Below, one piece after another: positions 43,930 through 52,643 of a stretch of DNA of 64,000 nucleotides. The translations under genes were made by a program, and so were the position numbers. This DNA comes from Cellulomonas endophytica (GTDB taxonomy: Bacteria; Actinomycetota; Actinomycetes; Actinomycetales; Cellulomonadaceae), in NCBI RefSeq assembly GCF_004123805.1, contig NZ_RWJX01000002.1:1-64000 (forward strand), in the 5' to 3' direction. The notes below the pieces were generated by a model. It worked only from the letters and a program-made list of their open reading frames with translations, was not told the origin of the DNA and did not search any database. Position 1 is the stretch's first letter. Every line of letters starts with the position of its first letter.

Positions 43930-45606
43930 TCAGTCGTCGTCGTCCCCCTCGACGGACCACGACGACGCATGCCGCAGCCGTGACCGCACGCCGTCACCGC
44001 CGATCCGCTCCACCTCGCCCCGTGGCCCGACGAGCACCAGCAGCACCCGGGCCCGCGACAGCCCGGTGTAGAGCATCGACCGCGCCCTCCCGGAGTCGCG
44101 GAAACCGTTGGCGACGAGCACCACGACCGTGCGCTCCAACCCCTTGAACCCCAGCACGTGCCCGTAGAACACGTCCTCGCCCGCGAAGAACCGGTCCCAG
44201 TAGACCGCGTGCCCGCCCATCTCCACGGCGTTGACCTGCTCCGGGTGCCGCCGCCCCGTGGTCAGCAGCGCGATCTGGCCCGGCTGCCACCCCTCGTCCA
44301 GCAGCGCGTCGACGACCCGATCGGCCGTGGTGACCGCCCCGTCGGCCGGCACGTCCACCAGCCGTACGGGCGCTCCGGCCGCTCCGCGCGGCTTGACCGT
44401 CGAGGTCCCGAACGAGCCGAAGCACTGCGCGATCTGCTTCGTCGAGCGCAGGTTCTCGTCCAACCGCACCGGCGGCAGCGTGATCGGCGCCGACCCGTCA
44501 CGGTCGAAGATGCGCTGGTCCTCGTCCATGAACACCCACAGCCCACCGGCCTCCCGGTCGCGCAGGCACCGCACCAGCGAGGGCCACCACAGCGCTGAGA
44601 AGTCCTGCGCCTCGTCGACCACGACGCAGTCGAAGCGCTCCGCCTCGTCGCGCGCGTCCGCCAGCTCGGCGAGCTGCAACGGCAGGCGGCGCTCGAAGTA
44701 GTCGGCGTCGTCGTCGCTGCCCGGCGCCGCGCCCCACTGCAGTGGCAGGTCGTGGAACAGCCCGACGAACGCCGGCCGCTGCTTGGGCGGCCACGTGGCG
44801 GTGATGCGCTCCAGGTACCGCCCCAGGCCCCTGGAATAGCAGACCAGGGCCACCCGCTCCCCCGCCGCCGCACGCCGCCGCGCCTGCTCCAGCGCCAGCC
44901 ACGTCTTCCCGCTCCCCGCGCCGCCGATGATCCGCAGCCGGTCGAAGCTCCGCAGATGGTCCAACATCCGCGCCTGGTCGCGCGTCATCTGCTCGACGCG
45001 GTCCTCGATCTGTGCGGCACTGGCCAGTACCTCCACCTGCGAGGGGAACGCGCCGCCCAGGAAGTCCACGAGCGGAGCCACGTCATCGGCCGCCAAGTGC
45101 GCGTGCCCGGTGCCGTGCACGTCGATCGCGCGCTTCACGTGCGCCGCCAGCTGGTCCAGGTCCTCGCGACCCACCACCGTGCCGGCCGGCGAACCCGCCG
45201 ACGCCCACCCGTGGGGCACGACCGTGTGCGGCAGCACGACGAGGTCGGCCGTCCGCGCCCTCCAGGCGTGGAGGCCGTGCTGACGCAGCAGGTCGTGCAA
45301 CGTGTGCCGGGCCCGTCGCGCCTGGAAGACCGGGTCGATCTCGTACGCCCTGGTCCCGCTGCCCTGCACCCACTGCCCGTCGCGCCGGCTCACGTGCCCA
45401 CCCTTGACCTCCACGACGCACAGCCCTAGGTCCGGCCAAGCGACCAGCGCGTCGATCTCCCGCTCGTCGGGCCCGTCGAGCAGCAGCAGGTTGACGAACA
45501 CCACGACGTCGTCGGGGAGCTGGTCGCGCAGCGCCTCCCATACGGCGCGCTCGGCACCACCGTCGGTCGCCCCGTGGTCAGGCTCGGGCGGCATCAGGCG
45601 TCCCAT
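43930..45606 (-). CDS. NERD-domain UvrD/Rep-type helicase
   Basis: A 558-residue fusion. Residues about 15-125 are a NERD nuclease-related domain (EREIDALVAWPDLGLCVVEVKGG). The rest is a superfamily 1 helicase: Walker A IIGGAGSGKTW, motif II VVDEAQDF, motif III FMDEDQRIF, motif IV LDENLRST, and later GFKGLERTVVVLVA and YTGLSRA. The ATG at 45606 (MGRLMPPEP) fits the usual start of NERD helicases better than ATG 45687 and removes overlap with the upstream gene. Last gene of the operon with the GIY-YIG, glycosylase-like and DUF6308 genes. Confidence 0.82.
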   Translation of the reverse strand: MGRLMPPEPDHGATDGGAERAVWEALRDQLPDDVVVFVNLLLLDGPDEREIDALVAWPDLGLCVVEVKGGHVSRRDGQWVQGSGTRAYEIDPVFQARRARHTLHDLLRQHGLHAWRARTADLVVLPHTVVPHGWASAGSPAGTVVGREDLDQLAAHVKRAIDVHGTGHAHLAADDVAPLVDFLGGAFPSQVEVLASAAQIEDRVEQMTRDQARMLDHLRSFDRLRIIGGAGSGKTWLALEQARRRAAAGERVALVCYSRGLGRYLERITATWPPKQRPAFVGLFHDLPLQWGAAPGSDDDADYFERRLPLQLAELADARDEAERFDCVVVDEAQDFSALWWPSLVRCLRDREAGGLWVFMDEDQRIFDRDGSAPITLPPVRLDENLRSTKQIAQCFGSFGTSTVKPRGAAGAPVRLVDVPADGAVTTADRVVDALLDEGWQPGQIALLTTGRRHPEQVNAVEMGGHAVYWDRFFAGEDVFYGHVLGFKGLERTVVVLVANGFRDSGRARSMLYTGLSRARVLLVLVGPRGEVERIGGDGVRSRLRHASSWSVEGDDDD

Positions 45607-45640
45607 CAGCGCGTCCGGCTGCAGACGTCGCAGAGGAGCC

Positions 45641-46218
45641 TCACCGCCCTCCGCCTGGCTTGCGGTTGGCGAAGGGACGTCGGCCATGCGCGACGACGAA
45701 CTGCTCGACGAGTCGTGCCTCCACCTCGGCGGACCGCTGGCCTGGAGTGACCCGCCACGCGACCAGCACGTCTGTGCTGTCGGCGAGCTGCCAGACGAAG
45801 CGCCCGCCCCAGTGCCCTACGGGTGACCCTTCGCCGAACCTGCGGTACTCGTCCAACCGCTTGCTCAGGCCACGCCGACCCGACGCACCCGCCCCGCTTT
45901 GCCGATGTACAGCACCGCGGAATCGGTCCACGCCGCCCGCAGCATGTCGACCGGCACTGTCGGGTCCTGGCCCTTGAACCATACGGCCGGGCTGACAGCC
46001 CGGAACGATGGCGGCTCCACGGACGGCCGGACGACGACGTAGACGCCCTCCTCTGCCGGTACGTCGGCAGCCGGCAGCTCGGAGAACCGCACGAACCCGT
46101 GGAAGCCGGCGTCCCCGAGTCCGCCGCGATCCCAGCGCGAGACGACGACGTCGTCCGACGCGCTGGTCGAGGTAGCGCCGAGGTCCGCGTGGCCGAAGGT
46201 GCCGCTCTCACTGCTCAT
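45641..46218 (-). pseudogene. GIY-YIG nuclease domain protein, frameshifted
   Basis: From ATG 46218 one frame runs through EEGVYVVVRP to AVLYIGKAG, the core of a GIY-YIG nuclease, then meets an early stop at 45865. The remaining half of the domain continues in the -1 frame (GRRGLSKRLDEYRRFG, then VEARLVEQFVVAHGRRPFANRKP, stop at 45641). One extra G in the G-run at plus 45888-45895 would give a continuous protein of about 192 residues. Either the gene is disrupted or the sequence has an indel; no classic slippery heptamer is seen. It is third in a four-gene minus-strand operon. Confidence 0.7.
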
Positions 46219-46234
46219 GCCCGGCGATGCCTCA

Positions 46235-47140
46235 TCAGGCCCGTACCGCGCCATTGAGACCGTCGAGCACCTGCTGAGGTGAGATCCGCCCCGCCACGAG
46301 TTCCCTGAGCAGCGCGAGCGACGCGGGGTAAGCGCCGGCGAACGTCTTGGGTGCTGTCGAGCCTGTCGGGTGCCAGAGGTAGACCACCAGCCGCTTGCGG
46401 CCGGCGAGGTCGAGGACCGCCATGTGGTCGCGCTCTTGCCAGGCACCGGATGTGGAGAAGCCAAAGGTGGACGGCAACGACCACGCCTCCGCAGCTCGCG
46501 CCCGTGCCTTGGCCCCGAGCACGACGACGAGCGGCGCCGGGCAGTGGGCCAGCACCCGATCCAGGTGCAGCGGCGCGCAGAGGCTCGACGCGGAGGCCAC
46601 GCCCTTCTCGCCCTTCGACTTGCAGTGGACCACCTCGGTCATCACGTAATCGATGACCGGCGACGCGTCCTGACCGACCAGCTCGGCCGCTCGGCGGCGC
46701 ACGTTGTTCCAGAACGCGACCCTTTTCGGTGACCCTGACCCGTCGTTCCTCCGGAAGCGCCCCGACGCCGAGGCGAATCCATCCCCGGCGTCGAACGCCT
46801 GGTCCGGAACGAATCGCTCGCTCACGAACTCGACGAGGCGTGCGTCGGGCCAGCTCGCGGTCGGATACCTCTCGACGACATTTCCGCTCTGCCCGTCGCC
46901 GGCCTCGCTGATGGACGGGTTCGACGAGACGAACGCGATGCGCGCCTGCTGGAGGTTGCCGGCCCACGCCTCAGGGACCTGGAAGCGGTCGGGACTCGGG
47001 GACTGCAGCTGCACGATGGCGCGGCAGGGGTGCGACGACCTCACGCGAGCGCGGTCGATCTCAGGGCAGCGAGCGACGGCGAGCGCTGCCTGCTCGATCG
47101 TCGGGGAGCGCGTCGGGAGCACCGGCTCCACCGGGTTCAT
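46235..47140 (-). CDS. Uracil-DNA-glycosylase-like protein
   Basis: A 301-residue protein with RIAFVSSNPSIS (motif A-like), a central PVIDYVMTEVVHCKSKGEKG segment, PLVVVLGAKAR and the late VVYLWHPTGS, which resembles the HPS motif B of UDG-superfamily enzymes. Overall it looks like a divergent glycosylase fold, with unknown lesion or modified-base specificity. ATG at 47140 overlaps the stop of the DUF6308 gene, so it is the second gene of the operon. Confidence 0.55.
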   Translation of the reverse strand: MNPVEPVLPTRSPTIEQAALAVARCPEIDRARVRSSHPCRAIVQLQSPSPDRFQVPEAWAGNLQQARIAFVSSNPSISEAGDGQSGNVVERYPTASWPDARLVEFVSERFVPDQAFDAGDGFASASGRFRRNDGSGSPKRVAFWNNVRRRAAELVGQDASPVIDYVMTEVVHCKSKGEKGVASASSLCAPLHLDRVLAHCPAPLVVVLGAKARARAAEAWSLPSTFGFSTSGAWQERDHMAVLDLAGRKRLVVYLWHPTGSTAPKTFAGAYPASLALLRELVAGRISPQQVLDGLNGAVRA

Positions 47141-47865
47141 CTGCTCTCCTCCTGCGGCGGTACGAGGCCTGCTTCTCGGGCTGCGTCGGCGGAGCGGCTA
47201 GGGTGCCGGCCGTGCATCCAGAGCACGACGTCGAGCACGCGGAGCGGCGTGACAACCACCGGAAGGGCGACATCACGGCGCAAGACCTCGAGGTGCTCAT
47301 GGAGGGACATGCCGGTACCGCCGTCGCCTGCGACCCTGGTGTTGAGCAGGTCCCGGACGCCTCGCCAGTGCCCCTTGCTGTCGCTCATGCCGAGGACCGA
47401 CCCGACGACGCTGTCCCACACGGGGATCAGCCGCGGCCGCTTGCGGGCGAGGAGCTTGCTCGTCGTCACCGGGCCGAGCCCGTGCTCGGCCCTGAGCGTC
47501 CTCCACAGCCGTGCGGCTGGCGACGGGTCCTCGATGAGTGCATCAGGAGCCACCACGAGGTCGACATCCCACGGGATCTGTGCCAAGAGAGACGCGAAGG
47601 CGTCCTGCCGAGCCTCGAGCAGGGCGATCGCCGCTCGTGCGGACACCTCCACCGACAGCATCGACACGGCAACGAGGTCCTCGGCGGTGAAGACGTCCCG
47701 GACGGCCGGGTCCGTCCACGGTCGGCCGAAGGTCTCGAAGTGAGCGCCGGTGAAGCTGAGCGCGCCCTGCCCGAAGAAGTAGTCGCGGAGATGCCGTCGC
47801 CCCACATCGGCCCACCGTGGTTCCAGCACCCACGGCACTACCGGGTGGTCCGTCGTCTCCCCCAT
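47137..47865 (-). CDS. DUF6308 family protein
   Basis: A 242-residue protein with GLGPVTTSKLLARKRPRLIPVWDSVVGSVLG in the middle, which I recall as the core of DUF6308; the GPVTTSKLL helix-hairpin-helix-like stretch could contact DNA. The ATG at 47865 has GAGGGGA upstream. First gene of the operon that continues with the glycosylase-like, GIY-YIG and NERD-UvrD genes. Function unknown. Confidence 0.65.
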   Translation of the reverse strand: MGETTDHPVVPWVLEPRWADVGRRHLRDYFFGQGALSFTGAHFETFGRPWTDPAVRDVFTAEDLVAVSMLSVEVSARAAIALLEARQDAFASLLAQIPWDVDLVVAPDALIEDPSPAARLWRTLRAEHGLGPVTTSKLLARKRPRLIPVWDSVVGSVLGMSDSKGHWRGVRDLLNTRVAGDGGTGMSLHEHLEVLRRDVALPVVVTPLRVLDVVLWMHGRHPSRSADAAREAGLVPPQEESR

Positions 47866-47979
47866 GTGTACATCCCCTCGTGGTCGGTCCGTCGCACCAG
47901 AGACCGGTGCCCGTGTGCAGAGCAACATGCGCAGGCCGCGGCTGGATCTGACACCGAGCCGTCAGCGACGCTGCAGTTC

Positions 47980-49239
47980 TCAGCTCTCGTTCCCCAGATC
48001 CGGCGCCTTGCCCTTGTCGCGCAGCCGTGTAAGCCGGGCGCCGATGCCGGACGACGCCTTGCCGCCGACCGCGCGAGCCCGCCCGAGTGCCTCAGCACCG
48101 AGGTTCTTCGCCGCGTCGAAGCCGTCCGCGCCCCGGTCGAGCGCGTCGTCGCGCATCTCGGCCGCGGCATCCCTCCACCGCCGCGCCTCGACCGACTCGC
48201 GGCCGTCCGTGATGCCGAGCGCCTCGTGGAGGGCCACGACAGAGTCGCCGATGCGGTTGCTCGTGCGGACGACGACGTGCGACTTGCCGGGGTGCAGCAG
48301 CACCTTCGCATTCGCCGTCCCTGCAGCCGCATCGATCCGGGAGAGGAGCCGCTGCGTGGTCTGCTCGATCACCGCCAACCGCTTGGCCCGGGCAGTACGC
48401 ACCCCGACGCGGTGCCGTTCGAGCTCGTCGGCGGCCGACGAACCCAGGACGCGGTCGAGCTCGAGCACCGACACGGCGTCCTGGAGCTGGAAGCACCGCG
48501 CCAGGACGGCCAACCACTCCTGGACCGACGCCTCGGCGTCGCCGCCGGACTTCACGAGCTCGCCGACCTTCTCCTTCCCCTCCATCCGCTGCGCGATGCC
48601 GTCGAGCTGACGGAGCGCGTAACCCTGCGTCCGCGCGATCGTGCCCGAGGCGTCCTGGACCTTCGACCAGGTGACGTCCGAGACCCCGCCGACCGCCTCG
48701 CGGATCGCCATCGCCTCGTCGATCACCAGTTCGACACCGATCATGTCCGCCAGGACGGCGTCCTTCTGCCCGCGAAGGATGTCGTCCACCTTCTCGTCGA
48801 TGGTGGCGAGGTAGTCGTTCACCTCGTCCATCGCCTGCTGCATCGCCATCTGCGTCATGAGCCCGCCGACGCTCGTCAGCGCGGCCGGATTGAGCGCGAG
48901 CGCCCCGGGCGCCTTCGCGAACTCGAGGACGTGCTTGATCTGCCCCTTGTCCGTGAGGATGGCGCGCACGACCCCGGACTCAGAACCGGACATGAGCTGG
49001 AGCTTCTTGGCGAGCTCAGCCGACTCCTTCGTGAGCTTGACCCACCGCCCCGAGTTCTCGGCCATCACACCGCCCGCCTGCGCGACGGCCCCAACGACGG
49101 CCGACGCCTTCCCCAGCCGCGACAGCCCGAGGTCCCGAGACGCCCACCCGTGGGAGTCGATGAAGGCCTCCACGGCGGCTCCATCGCCGATGACTGCTAC
49201 TCCGTCGTCGTCGCGGACGAGCTGGATCTCGGCATCCAT
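47980..49239 (-). CDS. Hypothetical helical protein (419 aa)
   Basis: A 419-residue protein of unknown family. It begins MDAEIQLVRDDDGVAVIGD and is then largely helical. Middle segments suggest coiled coil (MDEVNDYLATIDEKVDDILRG), and a long charged C-terminal half ends in a basic tail. A hydrophobic patch (LNPAALTSVGGLMTQMAM) might be a weak membrane-interacting helix. ATG start with GGAG upstream. It stands between the DUF6308 operon and gene remnants. Confidence 0.65.
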   Translation of the reverse strand: MDAEIQLVRDDDGVAVIGDGAAVEAFIDSHGWASRDLGLSRLGKASAVVGAVAQAGGVMAENSGRWVKLTKESAELAKKLQLMSGSESGVVRAILTDKGQIKHVLEFAKAPGALALNPAALTSVGGLMTQMAMQQAMDEVNDYLATIDEKVDDILRGQKDAVLADMIGVELVIDEAMAIREAVGGVSDVTWSKVQDASGTIARTQGYALRQLDGIAQRMEGKEKVGELVKSGGDAEASVQEWLAVLARCFQLQDAVSVLELDRVLGSSAADELERHRVGVRTARAKRLAVIEQTTQRLLSRIDAAAGTANAKVLLHPGKSHVVVRTSNRIGDSVVALHEALGITDGRESVEARRWRDAAAEMRDDALDRGADGFDAAKNLGAEALGRARAVGGKASSGIGARLTRLRDKGKAPDLGNES

Positions 49240-49349
49240 GGTGGAACTCCTGACGAAGGATCGGCGACATCCGCCGGTCGTGCATGGTCATCCTGAGCGA
49301 GGCTGCGCCCGATTGGGCCGGATAGCGCGGGTGACTTCGACGCGTGCGC

Positions 49350-49578
49350 TAGCTGTAGAGGCCTGCGGGCCGAACCATCCCGGCGTCGACGAGCAGCGCT
49401 CCGTCGCCGATCGCGGCCGCGAGCGCCCCTCGAGCCGCGCGCGACCCTTGGCGGCCAGCCTGCTGGCACCGAACTCCCGCGACACCTCCCGCAACAGGTC
49501 GTCGCGGCCGATCCCGTGCGCCCGACGCGCCACGACGAGCAGTGCCGCACGCAGCTCCTCGTATGGCACGTCGGTCAC
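49350..49578 (-). pseudogene. Frameshifted 3' remnant resembling DUF3320 of helicase-like proteins
   Basis: From GTG 49578 the frame gives VPYEELRAALLVVARRAHGIGRDDLLREVSREFGASRL, a pattern like the DUF3320 end domain of large defence-associated helicases. One extra G in the G-run at plus 49426-49429 would continue it as ARLEGALAAAIGDGALLVDAGMVRPAGLYS and a stop at 49350. Without it the frame turns to low-quality text. The rest of the helicase is absent, so this is a fragment. Confidence 0.5.
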
Positions 49579-49694
49579 TCGCGCACGCCGAAGCCCGGCA
49601 CGCGGTGCTCGTCCCACGTCGACGTGTCCTGCCCCGGCGCCCACGCCACCAGGTCCCCGTTCGCCGACGTCCTCAGCCGCTCCCAAGCTCTGGC
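49575..49694 (-). pseudogene. Gene 3' fragment
   Basis: A 39-codon open stretch without a start codon, in a frame closed upstream by a TGA, reads protein-like: AWERLRTSANGDLVAWAPGQ, then STWDEHRVPGFGVRE. Its stop overlaps the GTG of the next fragment (GTGA), a normal operon junction. This shows that two real genes once met here and that their 5' parts are lost at the edge of the AT-richer module. Confidence 0.45.
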
Positions 49695-49723
49695 TCACGC
49701 AACAACTCGAAGAGGCGTGGAGG

Positions 49724-50818
49724 CTAGACCAACGCACGTCGCACCCTGAGCAACTCGTCCACCAGGGACGCGGCGTCGCTCTGCAGGGTTATTTCCGAGC
49801 CGAGTCGGACAGCTCGAAGACGATCGATCAGCACCGTACTCACGTCGCTAGGCGCGTACCAATCGTCACCCGAGCCGCGGAAGTAGTGCGGTATGTAGAT
49901 AACAACCTGCGGGTCGACCTTCAGGTGGAGCAACTGCCGCCACCGCATCGGCGAGGCCTCGTACTGCTTACCGTCCCACTTCTTCCCACACGCGCATTGA
50001 CCGAAGTAAGCCGGTACCGCACCCGCTGAGTCGTTGAAGGCGTACCACGCAACTATGTCGAGACCGTGGTCTCCGGAGTCGGAGGGGTGGAACTCCGACC
50101 GAGTCGCCATGACCGTCGTCTCAAGTTCTCTTGCGAGCGCTTCGAGCTTATCGAAGGCACCTCCCGCGAAACGACCTTCCTCGCTGGTGCCGAAAATCTC
50201 GACGTTGAAGTTCGGAGTCAGCCTCTCCTGCACTTGCTTAGACACGCGCTCAAAGGACTTTGTCAATCGCGATCGAGTCGCCGCTGTACTATAGTTCAAA
50301 GTAGAACAAGCCAAGTAGAACAGGTACAGGCGGCCACTGGCTGAGGCTGGCTCTACGAACTTTATGCGCATGAGTTCGCGCTCAACCCGGAAGGGGTAGT
50401 CCGCGGATAACGAGCGCTCGCGACGTGCTAGGAGCGCAAAAAGGTTCCGGCACCACACGACGCGCTCCTCAGAGAGCTCCGCTTCTCTCCCGAAGTGAGG
50501 CAAGGCCTCATCATCCTCCTCGTCCTCGACTGAGCCCCTGTCGACGTCCTCCGGGGCCGCGCTCGGGAATAGATCGAGCGCGTCCGGTTCGACCACGACT
50601 CCAGAGAGTTGATCTACAACGTCCGCAAGATCTCCATCGAGCGCATCCTTTGACAGCGATCCGAAGTCGGCCGAGAATTCGAGCAAATTGCTCAAGCGAT
50701 CGGCACTGAATGAGCGCTCCGGATCAGTCATGCAGAGCAGTTCGAGAAAGTCGGCAAGGTAGTACAACTCCTTCTGCGCCGGCGGCGTAGACAACGCCTC
50801 GACCTCAAGCATCTGCAA
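49724..50818 (-). CDS. Nuclease-like partner of ParB-like protein, copy 1
   Basis: A 364-residue protein. Residues 1-200 are helical with an acidic loop (EDVDRGSVEDEEDDE). Residues about 240-300 carry DHGLDIVAWYAFND, then YFGQCACGKKW, a D...Q-C...W pattern suggesting a divergent restriction-type (PD-(D/E)xK) core. The same pattern occurs in the protein encoded at 52640-53506. Base composition is visibly AT-richer than the neighbours. Start 50818 overlaps the ParB-like stop by 14 bases. The stop abuts gene fragments, marking an insertion edge. Confidence 0.65.
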   Translation of the reverse strand: MQMLEVEALSTPPAQKELYYLADFLELLCMTDPERSFSADRLSNLLEFSADFGSLSKDALDGDLADVVDQLSGVVVEPDALDLFPSAAPEDVDRGSVEDEEDDEALPHFGREAELSEERVVWCRNLFALLARRERSLSADYPFRVERELMRIKFVEPASASGRLYLFYLACSTLNYSTAATRSRLTKSFERVSKQVQERLTPNFNVEIFGTSEEGRFAGGAFDKLEALARELETTVMATRSEFHPSDSGDHGLDIVAWYAFNDSAGAVPAYFGQCACGKKWDGKQYEASPMRWRQLLHLKVDPQVVIYIPHYFRGSGDDWYAPSDVSTVLIDRLRAVRLGSEITLQSDAASLVDELLRVRRALV

Positions 50819-51887
50819 TAGCCTTCCGTCGCAAGCGACGGGCCGCGATCAGTTGCATCTGCTCCACGAGGTTCAGAATTCGCTCCAGATCAGCCATGAC
50901 GATATCGTCGATCTCGACCTCGTGGAGCGTCGCCTGCGCTGCGACGAGCCGCTCACCCGCTAGTTTCAGATTGCGACCTAGAACGTCTCTTGGACTGATC
51001 GCTGCAAGTGCCGCCTGCTCGACCGCCTCGCCGCGCTCGAGTGCTTGGACGCCCGACGGTTCGCTTACTGCTGCAGCGAGAAGTCGCATGTTTCGGCTGT
51101 CGCCGAGTTGGGTCCTCCCAAGAACCGGCCGCTCGACGAACAGCCACTCTGCCACGTCCTTCAGATGGCTTCGATTAACACCCCCAAAACCAACCTCGTC
51201 GAGGGTCTCAACCTCGAGATACTTCACGATCGATGCATAATTCAGAGCGAGCGTGAAGAGAGAGAAGGATACTTCTATACTCTTCAGCGAATCTATGCGA
51301 CGGATCTCTTCGTGCAACGCGAGGGCGCCGAGCAACCTCCGGACGTAATCTTGCCTGCTGCCGATCAGGCGAGCGATGTACCGGTATACTTCGTCACCTC
51401 GCGCGCTCTTATGGGCATTGTACAATTCAGCGAGATAGCGCGCCTTCGCGACCGGTTCCCATTGCTTGATGCCCGTGATGTGTCTATAGCCAAGGTAATC
51501 AAGGACATCCGAGCGGTCGCCGAAGATCGCGCATGGCAGCGCGGCCAACTGCTCTCTTGAAGTCACTTCCTCTGCCATGCCTCGAACCGCCGCCTTGCGT
51601 CGAGGCGCGCGGTCGGGCTCGAGAAGCAGCATAACTGCGGCGAGCCTCCTGTTGCCCTCGAGCACAATCCAACCAGACCCTCCCTCGGCTGCGGTCACCA
51701 GAAGGGGCTCAGCAGGGAAAAATCCCTTCGCGGCTATCGAGCCCATCAACTCCACGAGGCCTGCGTCCTCGAGCATCCAATCCAACACGGCCTGATCGTC
51801 CCTAGCATCAACATGCGGAGGGATTCTCGGGTTTTCCGGATCGAATCGCAGATCATCTACGGACACCATCAAGATTTCGTTGCTCAT
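50805..51887 (-). CDS. ParB/sulfiredoxin-like protein, copy 1
   Basis: A 360-residue protein. Residues 1-110 form a ParB N-domain: VDDLRFDPENPRIP, GFFPAEPLLVT and WIVLEGNRRLAAV (the nucleotide-binding GNRR box). A helical middle with RLIGSRQDYVRRLLGAL suits the ParB HTH, and the C-terminal 120 residues are helical. ATG at 51887 with AGGAG upstream. AT-richer than the flanks. Homologous along its length to the protein at 53509-54615 (shared LR-D--NPRIP, AEPLL, EGNRRL, SLFTLAL/SLLTLAM). Confidence 0.8.
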   Translation of the reverse strand: MSNEILMVSVDDLRFDPENPRIPPHVDARDDQAVLDWMLEDAGLVELMGSIAAKGFFPAEPLLVTAAEGGSGWIVLEGNRRLAAVMLLLEPDRAPRRKAAVRGMAEEVTSREQLAALPCAIFGDRSDVLDYLGYRHITGIKQWEPVAKARYLAELYNAHKSARGDEVYRYIARLIGSRQDYVRRLLGALALHEEIRRIDSLKSIEVSFSLFTLALNYASIVKYLEVETLDEVGFGGVNRSHLKDVAEWLFVERPVLGRTQLGDSRNMRLLAAAVSEPSGVQALERGEAVEQAALAAISPRDVLGRNLKLAGERLVAAQATLHEVEIDDIVMADLERILNLVEQMQLIAARRLRRKAIADA

Positions 51888-52358
51888 CACCGCTCCTGTC
51901 GCCGCCGCCGTCGCCCGCACGCAGCATAGCCCTCGGCATGCCGGCGTGAGTGACTGATCCACACACCTGTATTGCAGAGAGGCTCCGTACGGCCAGAGGT
52001 AATTGTGCGACCTTGTGCTGCTTTGGGCACACTCGTGGGCGGCGGCAGACCCCGCCCTACAAGACTATGCAACGCGACCACCGTCACGTTCCGTAGACGA
52101 CCATCCGCCTCGCGTGCAGGACATTCGGCCTCCAACGAACGACTGTCACCACTCGAGTCGCCGGTCGTCGCCTACTCGTTCAGCATCCTGCGCGCGGTTA
52201 CTGGGTCATCGTGGAAAGGTCACCGTCTGGGTGGGTTGGTCGCCTACCGCCAGGCGCACCCTCGATTCCTTGCGTCCAGCAATGAGTGGTTGGTTGCCGT
52301 CAAAGCATCGGAACAGACGCCACGCGTATTGGCGGGACGCGGTCCTCGTGCGCGCGTA
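51888..52358. other. Gene-free spacer between the two ParB modules
   Basis: About 470 bases with no convincing gene: the open frames show no family pattern and no ribosome site. Composition shifts here from AT-richer (left) to GC-rich (right), so a junction of the inserted module is likely within it. No inverted terminal repeats or att-like duplication were spotted by eye. Confidence 0.5.
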
Positions 52359-52643
52359 TCAGGCGCTGAAGAATGACACTGCTGCCTCGATGGCTCGGAG
52401 CCCCTCCAGCGTCACCGTTCCACCGCGGCTTTCGCAAGTCGCCGACCACACCTCCCCCGTGCTCTCGACGATGGCCCTCGCGAGCTCGGGCTTGGTGAGA
52501 CCGCCATCCAGGCCCAGGCCCAGGACGTCGTTGACGAGCAGGAAGATCTCCTTCGGCTCGGTCGACCCGGTAGACATCTTCGGTGCGGGGACGCCCAGGC
52601 GGTCGGCGATCTGGGACACGAGGTCCCGCTTCGTGGTCCTCAC
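52359..52643 (-). CDS. Small helical protein of the Z1/ParB operon
   Basis: A 94-residue protein: TTKRDLVSQIADRLGVPAPK, GSTEPKEIFLLVNDVLGLGL, TKPELARAIVESTGEVW, then a short CESRGGTVTLEGLRAIEAAV end. It looks like two small helical SAP/HeH-like or HTH units. The GTG start overlaps the stop of the nuclease-like gene (GTGA), so it is coupled and is the fourth and last gene of the operon. A DNA-binding or specificity role is a guess. Confidence 0.65.
   Translation of the reverse strand: MRTTKRDLVSQIADRLGVPAPKMSTGSTEPKEIFLLVNDVLGLGLDGGLTKPELARAIVESTGEVWSATCESRGGTVTLEGLRAIEAAVSFFSA

Noticed and set aside
45888-45910. Programmed -1 frameshift in the GIY-YIG gene
   Set aside because: The site lacks an X-XXY-YYZ slippery heptamer and no clear downstream structure was seen; a plain indel is simpler.
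47203-49296. 697-codon plus-strand open frame
   Set aside because: Antisense to DUF6308 and the 419-residue protein; composition is His/Arg/Asp shadow.
51972-52376. 134-codon plus-strand frame in the spacer between the ParB modules
   Set aside because: No ribosome site, no family resemblance and it runs antisense into the small operon gene.
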